This document shows positions 20,500-29,359 of a stretch of DNA of 64,000 nucleotides, piece by piece. Within the stretch, counting starts at the first letter, position 1. The number at the start of each line of letters is the position of its first letter. The translations under genes and the position numbers were made by a program. The DNA lies in contig OZ244040.1 in assembly GCA_965215035.1 (NCBI GenBank), positions 3,100,001 through 3,164,000 of the forward strand, in the 5' to 3' direction. The notes below the pieces were generated by a model that did not search any database, was not told the origin of the DNA, and saw only the letters and a program-made list of their open reading frames with translations. This DNA is from Azophilus sp965215035 (GTDB lineage: Bacteria > Pseudomonadota > Gammaproteobacteria > Pseudomonadales > Azotimanducaceae).

Positions 20500-23400
20500 T
20501 CAGACTTCAACGAAACGGGGCAGCGCAGTCAGGTATAGAGCGGTTCGCACGGGCTCGTCGTACAGCCCCTCGGCCACGGAACGATAGCGGTCGAGTTGCG
20601 GCCTGTGCCGGGCAACGACTTCTTCGAGGGCCTGTGCGTCTGCACCCACCGAACCGGTCTTAAAGTCGATAATCCAGCGCTCGCCGCCGTCCACAAAGGC
20701 ACGGTCGAAGCGAAACCCTTGAATGGCGCCGCCGACAACGCCCGTCACGCCGAATTCCGATACGCCATCGCGGCCACCCTGTAGTATCCAGCGGCCGACC
20801 TGATCCGCAAGCACCCCTGCGACCTGCCGCGCGGCTTCCTCAAGGCAGGTTTCGATATGCGCAGCACCCAGTCCCGCGTTCTGCAGCCGCGACCGCCACA
20901 GGGGCACCTGGCCTTCAATCCAAGCCTGGGGACTAGCCGGTAGGCCCGAATGCCCGATGTCGCACAGGCATGCGTGCACCAGATCACCCAGAGCCACCTG
21001 CCGGCGGCTGGCGATGGGCTCCGGCTCGGCGGCTGCGACCCCGACCGCATCGGTGCTGCGGGCAACCCGCGGTGGAAGCCGCACCGGCCTACGTGCCGGT
21101 AGCCGCCACCGAAAATCACCCGGCAGGCGGTACAACCCGGCATCGCCGGGCGCTTCGCCGCGGTGCGGACGCGCTGCCTGAGTGCGGGGCAGCACGGGGA
21201 GTTGGCCGACCTTGGGCCAGAGCAGATGCAAAAGGGATCTGCTGGCGGGCTTGTCCTCGGGGCGCACGGCGGTCAGCGTCAGGGTCCGCCGTGCCCGGGT
21301 GCATGCCACATACAGCAACCGTTGCAATTCATGCCGTTCCCGTTGTCTTTCCTCCTCGGCCAGCCAATCGTAGAGCGGCCCCGTCTCCCTGGTGGCCAGC
21401 AGCAGCCGGTTGTCCTGTAGCCGCCAACGCAGCAGGGGCGCATCTGTGGTCTCGGTGCCACGGCCTAGGAAGGGCAGCAGGACATGGTCGAATTCCAGCC
21501 CCTTCGCCTTGTGAATGGTCAGAATTTGCAGGTTGGCGGCGGCGCTCTCAACGGCAAAAAGATTGTCGGCACCGAGCCGCAGGCGGTGGGCATCCAAGCC
21601 CTTGGGCCCAAGGCTGTCCACGAGGTCGAAAAAGCGCTCGGCATGATCGATGGCCGCCTCGCTGCCATAGGCAGCCGGCCCCCCGCACTGTATCCAAATC
21701 GACTCCAGAACGGTTCGCGGCGGCAACTCGTGCAGCGCCGGCAGCCAGGCGGCCAATGCGGTGATCAGCCGTTCAAGGCGTGCTCGGCCGTCGGGGCCCA
21801 AGCACCCCGCCAACCGCCGCAGGGCATTCAGATCCCAGGCCTGGATTTGGCTGGCGACTTCCAGATCTCTAAGGCAAAGGCCCACCCAGGGGGCCCGCAA
21901 CAGGCTGTGCCAGCCAAGGCGGTCGGCGGGGTTGGTGATGGCCGCCGCCAACGCCAGCAGGTCGCCCACGGCCGGTGTATCGGTGAGCGCGTCGATGTCC
22001 GTCGCCTGCCAGCGGATGCTCGCCTGGCGCAGTTCGTCCAGTATGCCGGCTAGATGTGCGCGGCTGCGGACGAGCAGGGCGATGCTGGCATCGGGTTCCT
22101 GCGCCCGGATGGCCGCGATACGCTCGACCAGCGCCAGCATCTCGTCCCGCTCGCTCTCGTAGAGGCGTACCGTGGCGCCGCCGGTCGTGCGTGCCCGGGC
22201 GTGGCAGGGATTGTAGGGTACTCTGCCGATGAGCGGGTCCGTAGCTTTGCCCATCACCCCGGAGAAGGTGTCGTTGAACCACTCCACCAGCACCGGCGCG
22301 GAACGAAAATTGGTGGTGAGGCGCAGGGGCGTTAGGCGCATCTGGTCTAGGCCCCGGTTTTCGGCCCGGTAGAACAACCCCACATCGGCGTCGCGAAACC
22401 GGTAGATCGATTGCATGGGGTCGCCCACCGCAAAGAGGCTAACACCGCCTTCTCCCGACCAGCCACCTACCAGCAACTCCAGCAACTGAAACTGGACGAC
22501 GGAAGTGTCCTGGAATTCATCCACAAGAATGTGGCGTATGCGGTTGTCGATAGCCAGGGCGAGTTCCGTGGGGTCCTGGCCGGAGCGGAGTGCGCTGCGG
22601 GCGGCGAGGATCAACTCGGTGAAATCCGCGACGCCCTGTGCGCGCATCGCTGTTGAAAGATCCAGCACCGCCAGCGAAAGGCTGATGCAGATGGCGAGCA
22701 GGTCTGCCACCTGCTCCGGAGCGAGCGGGGCCGGCGGCAGTATCCTAAGCGCGGCTAGGCGCTCTTCCACGCCCAGTTCGCGCAGTGCCCCGATGAGTTC
22801 AAGTGCTCGCTGCTTCTCCGCCCTGTGGTTGGGCGGAAAGCGCTCCCGTACCGTTAGCTGTTTGCGCAACGCGCCTCTTCCCGTGGTCAATAGCAGGCCG
22901 GCCGCCCGCCAGAAGGCACCCGGTGATGCCCGGGTGTGGCCGGTGGCGAAGCCCACGGCCCACTCCAGTTCCCGGAGCACCGGCAGCGGCAGCATTTCTT
23001 CCAGGCCACCGGCTACTTCGGCAACCAGGCTCGCCAAAGCGGAATTCAGCAACCCGGCCACGGATTCCGGATCGTTCCGGTGGGCGGCGACGATGTCCGT
23101 CACCTCGTCGAGCCAATGGTCACGGCGGGCCAGCATGTTGGCGAGCAGCCGGCGCGCCCGCCGGGCATCGTTGTCGATCAGCGCGACAAAGCGAGCGATC
23201 TCCTCGGCCAGCGGGTCGTCGGCGTACAGACGCCGGAGTAGGCGATTGGCGGCCAGGGCGTAGAGTTCATCCGCGTTTTCGACCAGTTGCGCCGTCCGGT
23301 CGAAACCGCTGGAGACGGGCATTTGGCGGGTTAGCGACATGGCAAAGCTGTCGATGGTGCGGATGTTCAGGCGACTCGGGTTATCGGCAAGTTGCCAGCC

Positions 23401-23682
23401 CCGTTCGAGATCGCGCGCCCGCGCCCTGGTGCCTTGTACAGATTGTTCATCGGCGAGCAGGGCGGTTACCCGCAAGCGCATCTCCGCCGCGGCCTTGCGG
23501 GTAAAGGTGATGGCGAGAACCTGTTCCGGGTAGTCGGCCAGGGCCAACAACCCGATATACCGGTTGACGAGCAGGGTGGTTTTGCCGGACCCGGCCGGTG
23601 CCTGCACGATACAGGAGGTGGCCGGATTCAGGGCCAGCTTGCGCACCCGCCCATCGACCGGGGGAGGGGTGGAACCGCTCAT
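20500..23682 (-). CDS. addA: AddA-type helicase-nuclease for double-strand break repair
   Basis: A 1060-residue UvrD/Rep superfamily protein. Walker A is IVQAPAGSGKTTLLVNRY (about 25-42), the Walker B region is HILVDEFQDTSVVQFQLLEL, and motif III is LFAVGDPMQSIYRFRDADVG. Helicase motifs V/VI are LTIHKAKGLEFDHVLLP and LYVACTRARRTLTL. A RecB-type nuclease domain closes the protein (FVDGGERWIIDFKTGSVG). AddA with AddB processes broken ends for RecA loading. The ATG at 23682 overlaps the addB stop by 4 bp. Length and nuclease end fit AddA rather than UvrD. Confidence 0.85.
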   Translation of the reverse strand: MSGSTPPPVDGRVRKLALNPATSCIVQAPAGSGKTTLLVNRYIGLLALADYPEQVLAITFTRKAAAEMRLRVTALLADEQSVQGTRARARDLERGWQLADNPSRLNIRTIDSFAMSLTRQMPVSSGFDRTAQLVENADELYALAANRLLRRLYADDPLAEEIARFVALIDNDARRARRLLANMLARRDHWLDEVTDIVAAHRNDPESVAGLLNSALASLVAEVAGGLEEMLPLPVLRELEWAVGFATGHTRASPGAFWRAAGLLLTTGRGALRKQLTVRERFPPNHRAEKQRALELIGALRELGVEERLAALRILPPAPLAPEQVADLLAICISLSLAVLDLSTAMRAQGVADFTELILAARSALRSGQDPTELALAIDNRIRHILVDEFQDTSVVQFQLLELLVGGWSGEGGVSLFAVGDPMQSIYRFRDADVGLFYRAENRGLDQMRLTPLRLTTNFRSAPVLVEWFNDTFSGVMGKATDPLIGRVPYNPCHARARTTGGATVRLYESERDEMLALVERIAAIRAQEPDASIALLVRSRAHLAGILDELRQASIRWQATDIDALTDTPAVGDLLALAAAITNPADRLGWHSLLRAPWVGLCLRDLEVASQIQAWDLNALRRLAGCLGPDGRARLERLITALAAWLPALHELPPRTVLESIWIQCGGPAAYGSEAAIDHAERFFDLVDSLGPKGLDAHRLRLGADNLFAVESAAANLQILTIHKAKGLEFDHVLLPFLGRGTETTDAPLLRWRLQDNRLLLATRETGPLYDWLAEEERQRERHELQRLLYVACTRARRTLTLTAVRPEDKPASRSLLHLLWPKVGQLPVLPRTQAARPHRGEAPGDAGLYRLPGDFRWRLPARRPVRLPPRVARSTDAVGVAAAEPEPIASRRQVALGDLVHACLCDIGHSGLPASPQAWIEGQVPLWRSRLQNAGLGAAHIETCLEEAARQVAGVLADQVGRWILQGGRDGVSEFGVTGVVGGAIQGFRFDRAFVDGGERWIIDFKTGSVGADAQALEEVVARHRPQLDRYRSVAEGLYDEPVRTALYLTALPRFVEV

Positions 23683-26222
23683 GTCGAAACCGGGCGGGTC
23701 GTTGGCTTCGAGGCACCACCGCCAGGCAACTCGGCGACCTGGCCAACAGCAGTGGAAGCACCGACATGCACGCGGCAGAAGGCGGGCAGGTGGCAGGTGG
23801 CGCAGACGTCGGGGGAGCTCGGTTGCACGGCCGCGTAGCCGTCCCGGAACTCCCTTGCCAGCGCCTCGACCCGGCTTCTCCACTTGCGGGTCAAGTCGTT
23901 CCACTCGGTTTTGGGCAGCCTGGGGACGGCGGCCGGTCCAAGCTCCACCTCTTCGCTGGCCAGGCCCTTGAGTGTCGCGCCGTTGCTGTTGATCTGGGCG
24001 TACAGCGTCGCTCGTATCCTGGTGTCGCTAAGGGCGTACATGGGCAGTTGCGGCTCGGTAAGGCGTTCGGCGAGCAGCCGTTTGGCGCTGACGCTACCCG
24101 TCTTGTAGTCGATAACCAGATGCAAGCCGGTTTCGGGGTCCCGGTCGATGCGGTCGATGCGCAGGGAAAGTTCAAGACCGGGCAGGGTGAGCGAAGCCTC
24201 CTGTTCGAGCCCCGCAATGTCGAAAACCGGCCGTTCGGCGTCGAAGCGCACCCAGGTCCGCAACAGAGCCCGAACCCGGATGCGTTCGTAGCGCCGGTAG
24301 GCTTCGGGCACGCGCTGCAAGTGCCTGTCCAGTGCCACGGATACCGCCCGGTCGATGCCACTGTCGGTCAATGGCCCGCCGCCTGTGTAGAGAATGAACA
24401 GGGCGTCGTGAATCAGGGTTCCCCGCTCGAGCGCATCGGGATAGTCCTGGGGTTCGCGCGACTCGCGCAATCCCAGGCGATGGACCGCCCAGGCGCGAAA
24501 CGGGCACTGCGCCTGATCGCGCAGCAGCGACGTGCCGCCGGCAGTCGTCTTGCCCGGCACCGGCGAGCCCCGGTCTTCGCGCACCGCCTGCAGGTGCGCC
24601 CCTTGCGGCTCGGCCAGCCAAGGGTGACGGCGTGCCCGGAAACCCGGTACAAGTTTTGCGATGGCCACCGGAGTAACGGATTCGATCAGGCTGCTGCACC
24701 GATGGCGCTCCTCGCCTTCGTCCACCGCATGGCTCGTCACCAGATAGCGGGCGGCCCGCCGCCACCCCTGGGTCTGTGCGATTGCGAATTCCGCCTCTGT
24801 GCCATGATCGACACGCGGCACGCCGTGCTGCCGCTGCAATGGAATCGGCAGCAGCGGGTTGGGTGTGGGTGCCGCTGGCCAGTCCGTATCCTGCAGGCCG
24901 GCGACCCAAAGATGGGTGAATACGAGCCCGGCGGTTTCCAGGTAACCGAGTACCTGCACCGGCGCGGGCGGGCGCTCCGCCGCGAACAGGCGCCTGGCAA
25001 GCAAGCGTTTCAAGGTTTGCAGCGCACCCATGCCCGACAGGTTCGGCAACTGGTCGAGTGTGCCGAAATTCTCCAGGCATTCGGCCAGGCGCAGATAGGC
25101 CTGGTACTGAGCGCTGGCCGCATTGGACCCATTCCACCCGGCCAGGGTTAGCAGCGAGCGAAATGCCCGTGCCCATGCGCCGAACGGCTGGCGAGCGGGC
25201 AGCTTGTACGCGGCGGCGGCCAACCCGCGCAGCACACCGCTCGCCTTCGCCAAGTGGCGCAGGCCCGGGGTCTCGGGTAGGTCGCGGGGCAATCTCTGCG
25301 CTATGCCAAGGTCTAGCCACGGCGAATGCCGCAGCCGCTGCAGTGCGCGGTGGTCGATCTCGCCGCAGATCAGTTCCAAGGCGAGTTCCGCATCCCGCCA
25401 GATGGGCTGCTCCCCCAGTGGCACACCACCCGAGATATTGACGGCATCGGGAACATCGGCAAACTCCACTTCGAAGGCGTGGGCGATGGCGAAGTAGGCG
25501 TTGGTCAGGTACGGAAAGACAACGCCGATGCGAGCGGTGGGATAGCGGCGGAGCACCTGGCGTGCCCATTGTGCCGCGGCGTGAATCTCGGCGGCCCGAG
25601 TGTTGGCTGCAACCCGCTTGTGCGGCCCCTTGCGCATGGCGCCGCCGCGATGCTGGCGCACGGTGCCGCCGGCGCGTTCCGTCCTGCGCAACAGGTCGGT
25701 TAACTGCGGCGTAACGACATCGAAAGCCAATAGGTGCAGACGTTCCGCGGTGCCCGGAAGTAGGTCGGCAAGCTCGGCTTGCGTGATCAACCCCTCTTGG
25801 CGCAGCCGTGCGCGAAAACGCCGTGCCCAGCGCTGGAAAGCGCGGGAATTGACCGTTGCCGACATGGCCTGGTCCTCCAGGCCAATGCGATGGGCGTGCG
25901 CCAGCCGCCAAGCCTCCGCCGCCAGTTCGCATAAGGATTCGCTCTGTCGGCCCCCGAGTTCCTGCCACAATAGCAGTTCAGATTCCGGCGACAGCAGCTT
26001 CGGCCGCTCGCCGAAGGCCAGAACCTGTTCGGCTTGCTCCCTGACAAAGCGGTCGATGCCCGCCACCCGGGGGGTCACCCAGGCGGTTCTGTCGCTGTCG
26101 AGCTGGTATGCGTCGTAGGCCCGCCGAAACTCCCGGGCAAGACGTTCGTTCGGTGTCAGGATCCAGTCGCCGGGGCAGGCTTTGATCAGCGCTTTGGACA
26201 GCTTGCAGAATTGGGCGGACAC
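23679..26222 (-). CDS. addB: AddB-type nuclease subunit (PD-(D/E)XK)
   Basis: An 847-residue partner of AddA. The helicase-like N-terminal half has degenerate motifs (WILTPNERLAREFRRAYDAY); the C-terminal half holds the nuclease core LRIDRIDRDPETGLHLVIDY with KTG following. Cysteines of a likely [4Fe-4S] cluster are split as in AddB: one in LLRDQAQCPFRAWAV and three in VCATCHLPAFCRVHV. It is upstream of and overlaps addA by 4 bp. It is shorter than Bacillus AddB (about 1160) but typical of proteobacterial versions. ATG start at 26222. Confidence 0.82.
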   Translation of the reverse strand: MSAQFCKLSKALIKACPGDWILTPNERLAREFRRAYDAYQLDSDRTAWVTPRVAGIDRFVREQAEQVLAFGERPKLLSPESELLLWQELGGRQSESLCELAAEAWRLAHAHRIGLEDQAMSATVNSRAFQRWARRFRARLRQEGLITQAELADLLPGTAERLHLLAFDVVTPQLTDLLRRTERAGGTVRQHRGGAMRKGPHKRVAANTRAAEIHAAAQWARQVLRRYPTARIGVVFPYLTNAYFAIAHAFEVEFADVPDAVNISGGVPLGEQPIWRDAELALELICGEIDHRALQRLRHSPWLDLGIAQRLPRDLPETPGLRHLAKASGVLRGLAAAAYKLPARQPFGAWARAFRSLLTLAGWNGSNAASAQYQAYLRLAECLENFGTLDQLPNLSGMGALQTLKRLLARRLFAAERPPAPVQVLGYLETAGLVFTHLWVAGLQDTDWPAAPTPNPLLPIPLQRQHGVPRVDHGTEAEFAIAQTQGWRRAARYLVTSHAVDEGEERHRCSSLIESVTPVAIAKLVPGFRARRHPWLAEPQGAHLQAVREDRGSPVPGKTTAGGTSLLRDQAQCPFRAWAVHRLGLRESREPQDYPDALERGTLIHDALFILYTGGGPLTDSGIDRAVSVALDRHLQRVPEAYRRYERIRVRALLRTWVRFDAERPVFDIAGLEQEASLTLPGLELSLRIDRIDRDPETGLHLVIDYKTGSVSAKRLLAERLTEPQLPMYALSDTRIRATLYAQINSNGATLKGLASEEVELGPAAVPRLPKTEWNDLTRKWRSRVEALAREFRDGYAAVQPSSPDVCATCHLPAFCRVHVGASTAVGQVAELPGGGASKPTTRPVST

Positions 26223-26310
26223 GGGTGGATTTTAGGCGACCTCGCCTAGATATTGCATCCGCGCACCGGCTATGGGCCGAAGCCCAGGTGGCCAGGATGG
26301 CAAACGGGGC

Positions 26311-26392
26311 AGTGGCCGAGTTTGAACCCCGGGTTCATCGAGCCGCCTGTGTGTCGGCCTTGCCACGACCCGCGAATTCAAACCGAGCCACT
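26311..26392. repeat. Family C palindromic repeat, copy 1
   Basis: An 82-bp element whose ends AGTGGCCGAGTTTGAA and TTCAAACCGAGCCACT are imperfect inverted repeats (13 of 16). Its reverse complement aligns with 26440-26497 and 55069-55150. The GTTTGAAT core near the end is shared with family A, so the two families may be related. Confidence 0.75.
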
Positions 26393-26439
26393 ACCAATCC
26401 GCATTGTCAGATTGCTTGCCGAATACGATAACCCATTGG

Positions 26440-26497
26440 TGTTGGGGGATGTGGGACGGCCTCGCCATGATCCACAAACTCAAACCGAGCCACTACC
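26440..26497. repeat. Family C repeat, partial copy 2
   Basis: The right arm CAAACTCAAACCGAGCCACT plus ACC, and about 35 bp inside it (including GGACGGCCTCGCCATGATCC), match the right half of the copy at 26311-26392. I see no matching left arm, so this copy is truncated or badly decayed. Confidence 0.6.
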
Positions 26498-26575
26498 GTA
26501 CTAGCGCCGGAATGGCGACTTAAGCGGAGTTTCCCTAGAATGGCCCGATCCATACGAACAAGGTAGGCGAACGGA

Positions 26576-26710
26576 ATGCGGCAACTCATCGAAGACTTCC
26601 TTGGCCAAAGCTGGTTCATGAAGGGCATGATTGTCTGGGGTTGGCTGTGCATACTGGTGATGGCCACCAGCCTCTATGACAACCTCGGCATTCTCGCCAG
26701 CTCGGGCTAG
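26576..26710 (+). CDS. Small single-helix membrane protein, unknown
   Basis: A 44-residue reading frame starting MRQLIEDFLGQSWFMKG, with one strongly hydrophobic helix (MIVWGWLCILVMATSLY) and a short tail ending ILASSG. I do not recognise the family. A weak AGG lies about 10 nt before the ATG. It is co-directional with the TerB-like gene 69 bp downstream. The clean amphipathic-then-hydrophobic pattern is why I think it is real; there is no other evidence. Confidence 0.45.
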   Translation: MRQLIEDFLGQSWFMKGMIVWGWLCILVMATSLYDNLGILASSG

Positions 26711-26779
26711 AACCTTTCCCGGGCGAGAATAGTCTGCCATGCAATTTTCCACGGCGCGGGCACCTAGCGGGCTGTTCTA

Positions 26780-27172
26780 GTGTGGCTCTCGGCGCTTACT
26801 GCTGAACAACGCGAGGCGCTGCTCGGCCTTGCCCACAACGTCGTTGTCTCCGACGGCCTGCTCGACCCCAACGAGGAGGGCATGCTGGATGAATTCCGGC
26901 GCGAGATGGAACTGCATCCCACGCTTGAGGCGGAATATCTCGAACTCCACGGCATGGATGCGACCTTCGATACCCGCAGGTCCCGGGTCATCGCCCTGTT
27001 GAACCTGATTCGGCTGAGCTACGCCGACGGAGCGTTCGAGGTCGAGGAGGAATGCCTGCTCAAGGAACTTAGCCGTACCTTTGGAATCACCGAAGAGGAG
27101 TTTCGCCTGCTGGACAACTGGGTGCGCCGATTCCTGAGCCTGGAGGAGGAAGTGCGCATCCTGATGCGTTGA
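26780..27172 (+). CDS. TerB-like (tellurite resistance TerB family) protein
   Basis: A 130-residue acidic, all-helical protein from a GTG. The pattern LSALTAEQREALLGLAHNVV, VSDGLLDPNEEGMLDEFRRE and LIRLSYADGAFEVEEECLLK, with its two D-G-x-x-x-x-E type acidic motifs, matches the TerB/DjlA N-terminal metal-binding fold. Its function is not known; such proteins occur with membrane stress and J-domain genes. A J-domain membrane protein gene lies convergently just downstream. The GTG start is not backed by a strong ribosome site. Confidence 0.65.
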   Translation: MWLSALTAEQREALLGLAHNVVVSDGLLDPNEEGMLDEFRREMELHPTLEAEYLELHGMDATFDTRRSRVIALLNLIRLSYADGAFEVEEECLLKELSRTFGITEEEFRLLDNWVRRFLSLEEEVRILMR

Positions 27173-27214
27173 GCGTGCGATAAGCGGTTCACGCCAACGC
27201 CCCCGGTTGCCCAA

Positions 27215-27265
27215 ATCAGGGCCATCCCAAAGTCCCTACTAGCCCTCGGCCAAGCCCTATTCACT
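27215..27265. repeat. Family D element, one end
   Basis: About 45 bp (AGGGCCATCCCAAAGTCCCT then ACTAGCCCTCGGCCAAGCCC) match, with few mismatches, the reverse complement of the right end of the complete element at 55159-55293. No second end is seen here, so it is a solo end or a remnant. Confidence 0.7.
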
Positions 27266-27385
27266 ACAATTCCCCAAGATTGCACAGGGATGCGGTCGGT
27301 TTAGGCATCCAACTAAGGCGATTCCATGGACAAACCGAGCTTGGCGGGAGTTGCCGGCACGGCGACAGCGCCCCCGGCACCGCCG

Positions 27386-27880
27386 TCAGTCCCGATGCAG
27401 CAATACCCGTTTCGCCTCGTTAAGCTGTTGTGCGAGATAGGTGGAACCCCCCTTGTCGGGATGAATCTTGGCCATCAGATGCCGGTGCGCATCGATAATC
27501 TGTTGCCGCGACGGGTTGGCTTCCAGACCTAGGACGCGAATTGCCTCGGCGCGGCTCATGGCACCCGGCCGGGCACTGGCGCCACGCGCCTGCTCCTGCC
27601 CGGTACGCCGCTGGCGGTACTGGGCGTATAACCTTCCCAAGAAGGGTATATAGCGAAGTAGCCCCAAGCCGCGGCGCAGAAACGGCAGCACCGCCGCACC
27701 CACGGCCGCCAACCAGTGCAGGCGGCCGGTAGCGGCCAGCAACCCCAGTGCTGCAACCAGCAATAGGGCCAACAGGGTGATCAGGCTGGTCGCCGGGCTC
27801 GGCTTCGCGGACAGCCAGAACAACCGGAAGAGCACGACAAAGGCCACAACGGCAACCAGCCCGGCGAGCACGACTAACAT
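27386..27880 (-). CDS. J-domain membrane protein (TIM14/DjlC-like)
   Basis: A 164-residue protein with two N-terminal transmembrane helices (about 1-22 and 31-62), a basic linker, and a C-terminal J-domain containing the HPD tripeptide in HLMAKIHPDKGGSTYLAQQ. J-domain proteins stimulate DnaK-type ATPases; a membrane-anchored form would recruit DnaK to the inner membrane. Position of the J-domain at the C terminus fits the DnaJ type III/TIM14 group. The client is unknown. It is convergent with the TerB-like gene. Confidence 0.82.
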   Translation of the reverse strand: MLVVLAGLVAVVAFVVLFRLFWLSAKPSPATSLITLLALLLVAALGLLAATGRLHWLAAVGAAVLPFLRRGLGLLRYIPFLGRLYAQYRQRRTGQEQARGASARPGAMSRAEAIRVLGLEANPSRQQIIDAHRHLMAKIHPDKGGSTYLAQQLNEAKRVLLHRD

Positions 27881-28254
27881 CGGCGTTCCGGCCCGGGGTT
27901 ACGCCATGCAACAGATACCTCGCCTGCTTTCATCGGCTCATCACGGACATCGGCCCATCACGGACAAGCGCCCGCTATGGCAGACCGCCAGCCTCATGCA
28001 ACAGATACCTCGCCTTCGTTCATCGGCTCATCGGCGGCTTCGCACGGGCAGCTTGCGAGTGGGCGCGCCGCCTCTGGATGGAAACTTCCATCTATCTTGC
28101 GAAGCGGCACTGACTGGCCCCAAAATTCGGCCTGAGCGCATGCGCTGACCGCCGTTGCGGAACGCTGCTGTTCTCGGGCTGTGGCCGGGATGTTTCGCAA
28201 ACTGCTGAAACATGTCGGCTAGGGTATCATGTGGGGTATGCGGGGGCTCGCCTA
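27881..28254. other. Intergenic region with direct repeats
   Basis: These 374 bases contain no gene I can support. A roughly 38-bp direct repeat (27905-27942 and 27995-28033) lies in the left half. A small palindrome GATGGAA-AC-TTCCATC occurs near 28074-28091. A possible -10 (TATCAT, near 28224) stands about 25 bp before the DUF465 start. Confidence 0.5.
27905..28033 (+). repeat. Direct repeat pair, about 38 bp
   Basis: CATGCAACAGATACCTCGCC followed by a short variable stretch and TTCATCGGCTCATC occurs at 27905-27942 and again at 27995-28033, 90 bp apart. A shorter echo (CATCGGCCCATCACGGAC) lies between them. No coding role is seen. Confidence 0.75.
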
Positions 28255-28452
28255 GTGAATAACGTCGAACTCAACAAGTGGCTGGAAGAGCTGAAGGTCG
28301 AGCACCGGGATCTCGACGAGGTCATCCACCACCTGATCGAGACCGGGCACCACGACACCATGCGCATTCAGCGCCTAAAGAAACGCAAACTTCGGCTAAA
28401 GGATATGATGGCCAAGCTGGAAAGCGAGTTGATTCCGGACCTGGACGCTTGA
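28255..28452 (+). CDS. DUF465 (YdcH-like) small protein
   Basis: A 65-residue charged helical protein starting from GTG 28255 (MNNVELNKWLEELKVEHRDL); an ATG eight codons upstream is an alternative. The end QRLKKRKLRLKDMMAKLESE plus LIPDLDA is the hallmark of DUF465, predicted to be a short coiled coil of unknown role. It overlaps the following nucleotidase gene by 4 bp (TTGA), so they are probably co-translated. Confidence 0.82.
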   Translation: MNNVELNKWLEELKVEHRDLDEVIHHLIETGHHDTMRIQRLKKRKLRLKDMMAKLESELIPDLDA

Positions 28453-29339
28453 GCCGCAAATCACTCACCGTCGCGATCTCCTCCCGTGCGCTTTTTGACC
28501 TGAACGCAAGCAACCGCATCTTCGAGACCGAGGGTCTGGAGGCCTACCGGCGTTTCCAAATTGAGCACGAAGACCAGGCTTTGAGCCCGGGGGATGGCTT
28601 TGTTCTTGTTGAAAAACTTCTAAATTTCAATAAGTTGCTTGGAAAACACCGGGTAGACGTTATCTTGCTGTCACGCAATACCGCAGATACGGGACTGCGC
28701 ATATTCAACTCCATCGCCGCCCACGACCTGCACATAACCCGGGCCGCATTCTGCGGCGGCGAAAGCCCGTACCGCTACGTTCGCGCCTTCGGCTGCGACC
28801 TGTTCCTATCCACCCATGCGAACGATGTCAGGCATGCCCTGGAGCATGGCGTGGCGGCCGCGACCCTGCTGCCGGTGCCGGCCCGGGCCAGCGGTGACGG
28901 GTCCGACGAACTCCGGTTGGCATTCGACGGTGATGGAGTGTTGTTTTCAGATCAGTCGGAGCGCGTCTTCCAGGAACAGGGCCTCGACGCCTTCAGTGCC
29001 ACCGAGGCCGCCGCCGCGGAGCCCCTTGAGGGCGGGCCGTTCAAATCGTTCCTAAAAGCCCTGCACGACCTGCAACAGGAGTTCGAGGACGCCTGTCCAA
29101 TCCGCACCGCCCTCATTACCGCACGCGGCGCGCCGGCCCACGAGCGCGTCATTCGCACCTTGCGCGCGTGGAACATCCGGCTGGACGAGTCGCTATTTCT
29201 CGGCGGTATGAACAAGGCCGAATTCCTGAACGCCTTCGGAGCGGATGTATTCTTCGATGACCAGACCCGACACTGTGAGGGTGCCGCGCCAGAGGTGACG
29301 GCGGGCCATGTTCCCCACGGTGTCTGCAACGAGAGCTAA
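28449..29339 (+). CDS. 5'-nucleotidase (NT5C1-like)
   Basis: A 296-residue protein from a TTG overlapping the DUF465 stop. SSRALFDLNASNRIF at the N terminus and LRLAFDGDGVLFSDQSERVF, ALITARGAPAHERVIRTLRAW and LGGMNKAEFLNAFGADVFFD match the cytosolic 5'-nucleotidase 1A/1B-related bacterial family, a HAD-fold enzyme that dephosphorylates nucleoside monophosphates. The nucleophile motif DGDGV follows the HAD DxD pattern. The substrate range is inferred from the family. Confidence 0.8.
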   Translation: MSRKSLTVAISSRALFDLNASNRIFETEGLEAYRRFQIEHEDQALSPGDGFVLVEKLLNFNKLLGKHRVDVILLSRNTADTGLRIFNSIAAHDLHITRAAFCGGESPYRYVRAFGCDLFLSTHANDVRHALEHGVAAATLLPVPARASGDGSDELRLAFDGDGVLFSDQSERVFQEQGLDAFSATEAAAAEPLEGGPFKSFLKALHDLQQEFEDACPIRTALITARGAPAHERVIRTLRAWNIRLDESLFLGGMNKAEFLNAFGADVFFDDQTRHCEGAAPEVTAGHVPHGVCNES

Positions 29340-29359
29340 GCGACGGGCCCTTGATGCGC

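Larger units (their letters stand above)
26223..26575. other. Intergenic region with two family C repeats
   Basis: These 353 bases hold no gene I can support. One complete family C palindrome (26311-26392) and one arm of a second (26440-26497) occupy half of it. The remaining sequence has no clear promoter motif; the region must contain signals for addB on one side and the small membrane protein gene on the other. Confidence 0.5.

Noticed and set aside
24172..25968. 598-codon frame inside addB in another phase
   Set aside because: Low-complexity Arg/Gly/Ala composition; addB in the main phase has clear nuclease and cysteine motifs.
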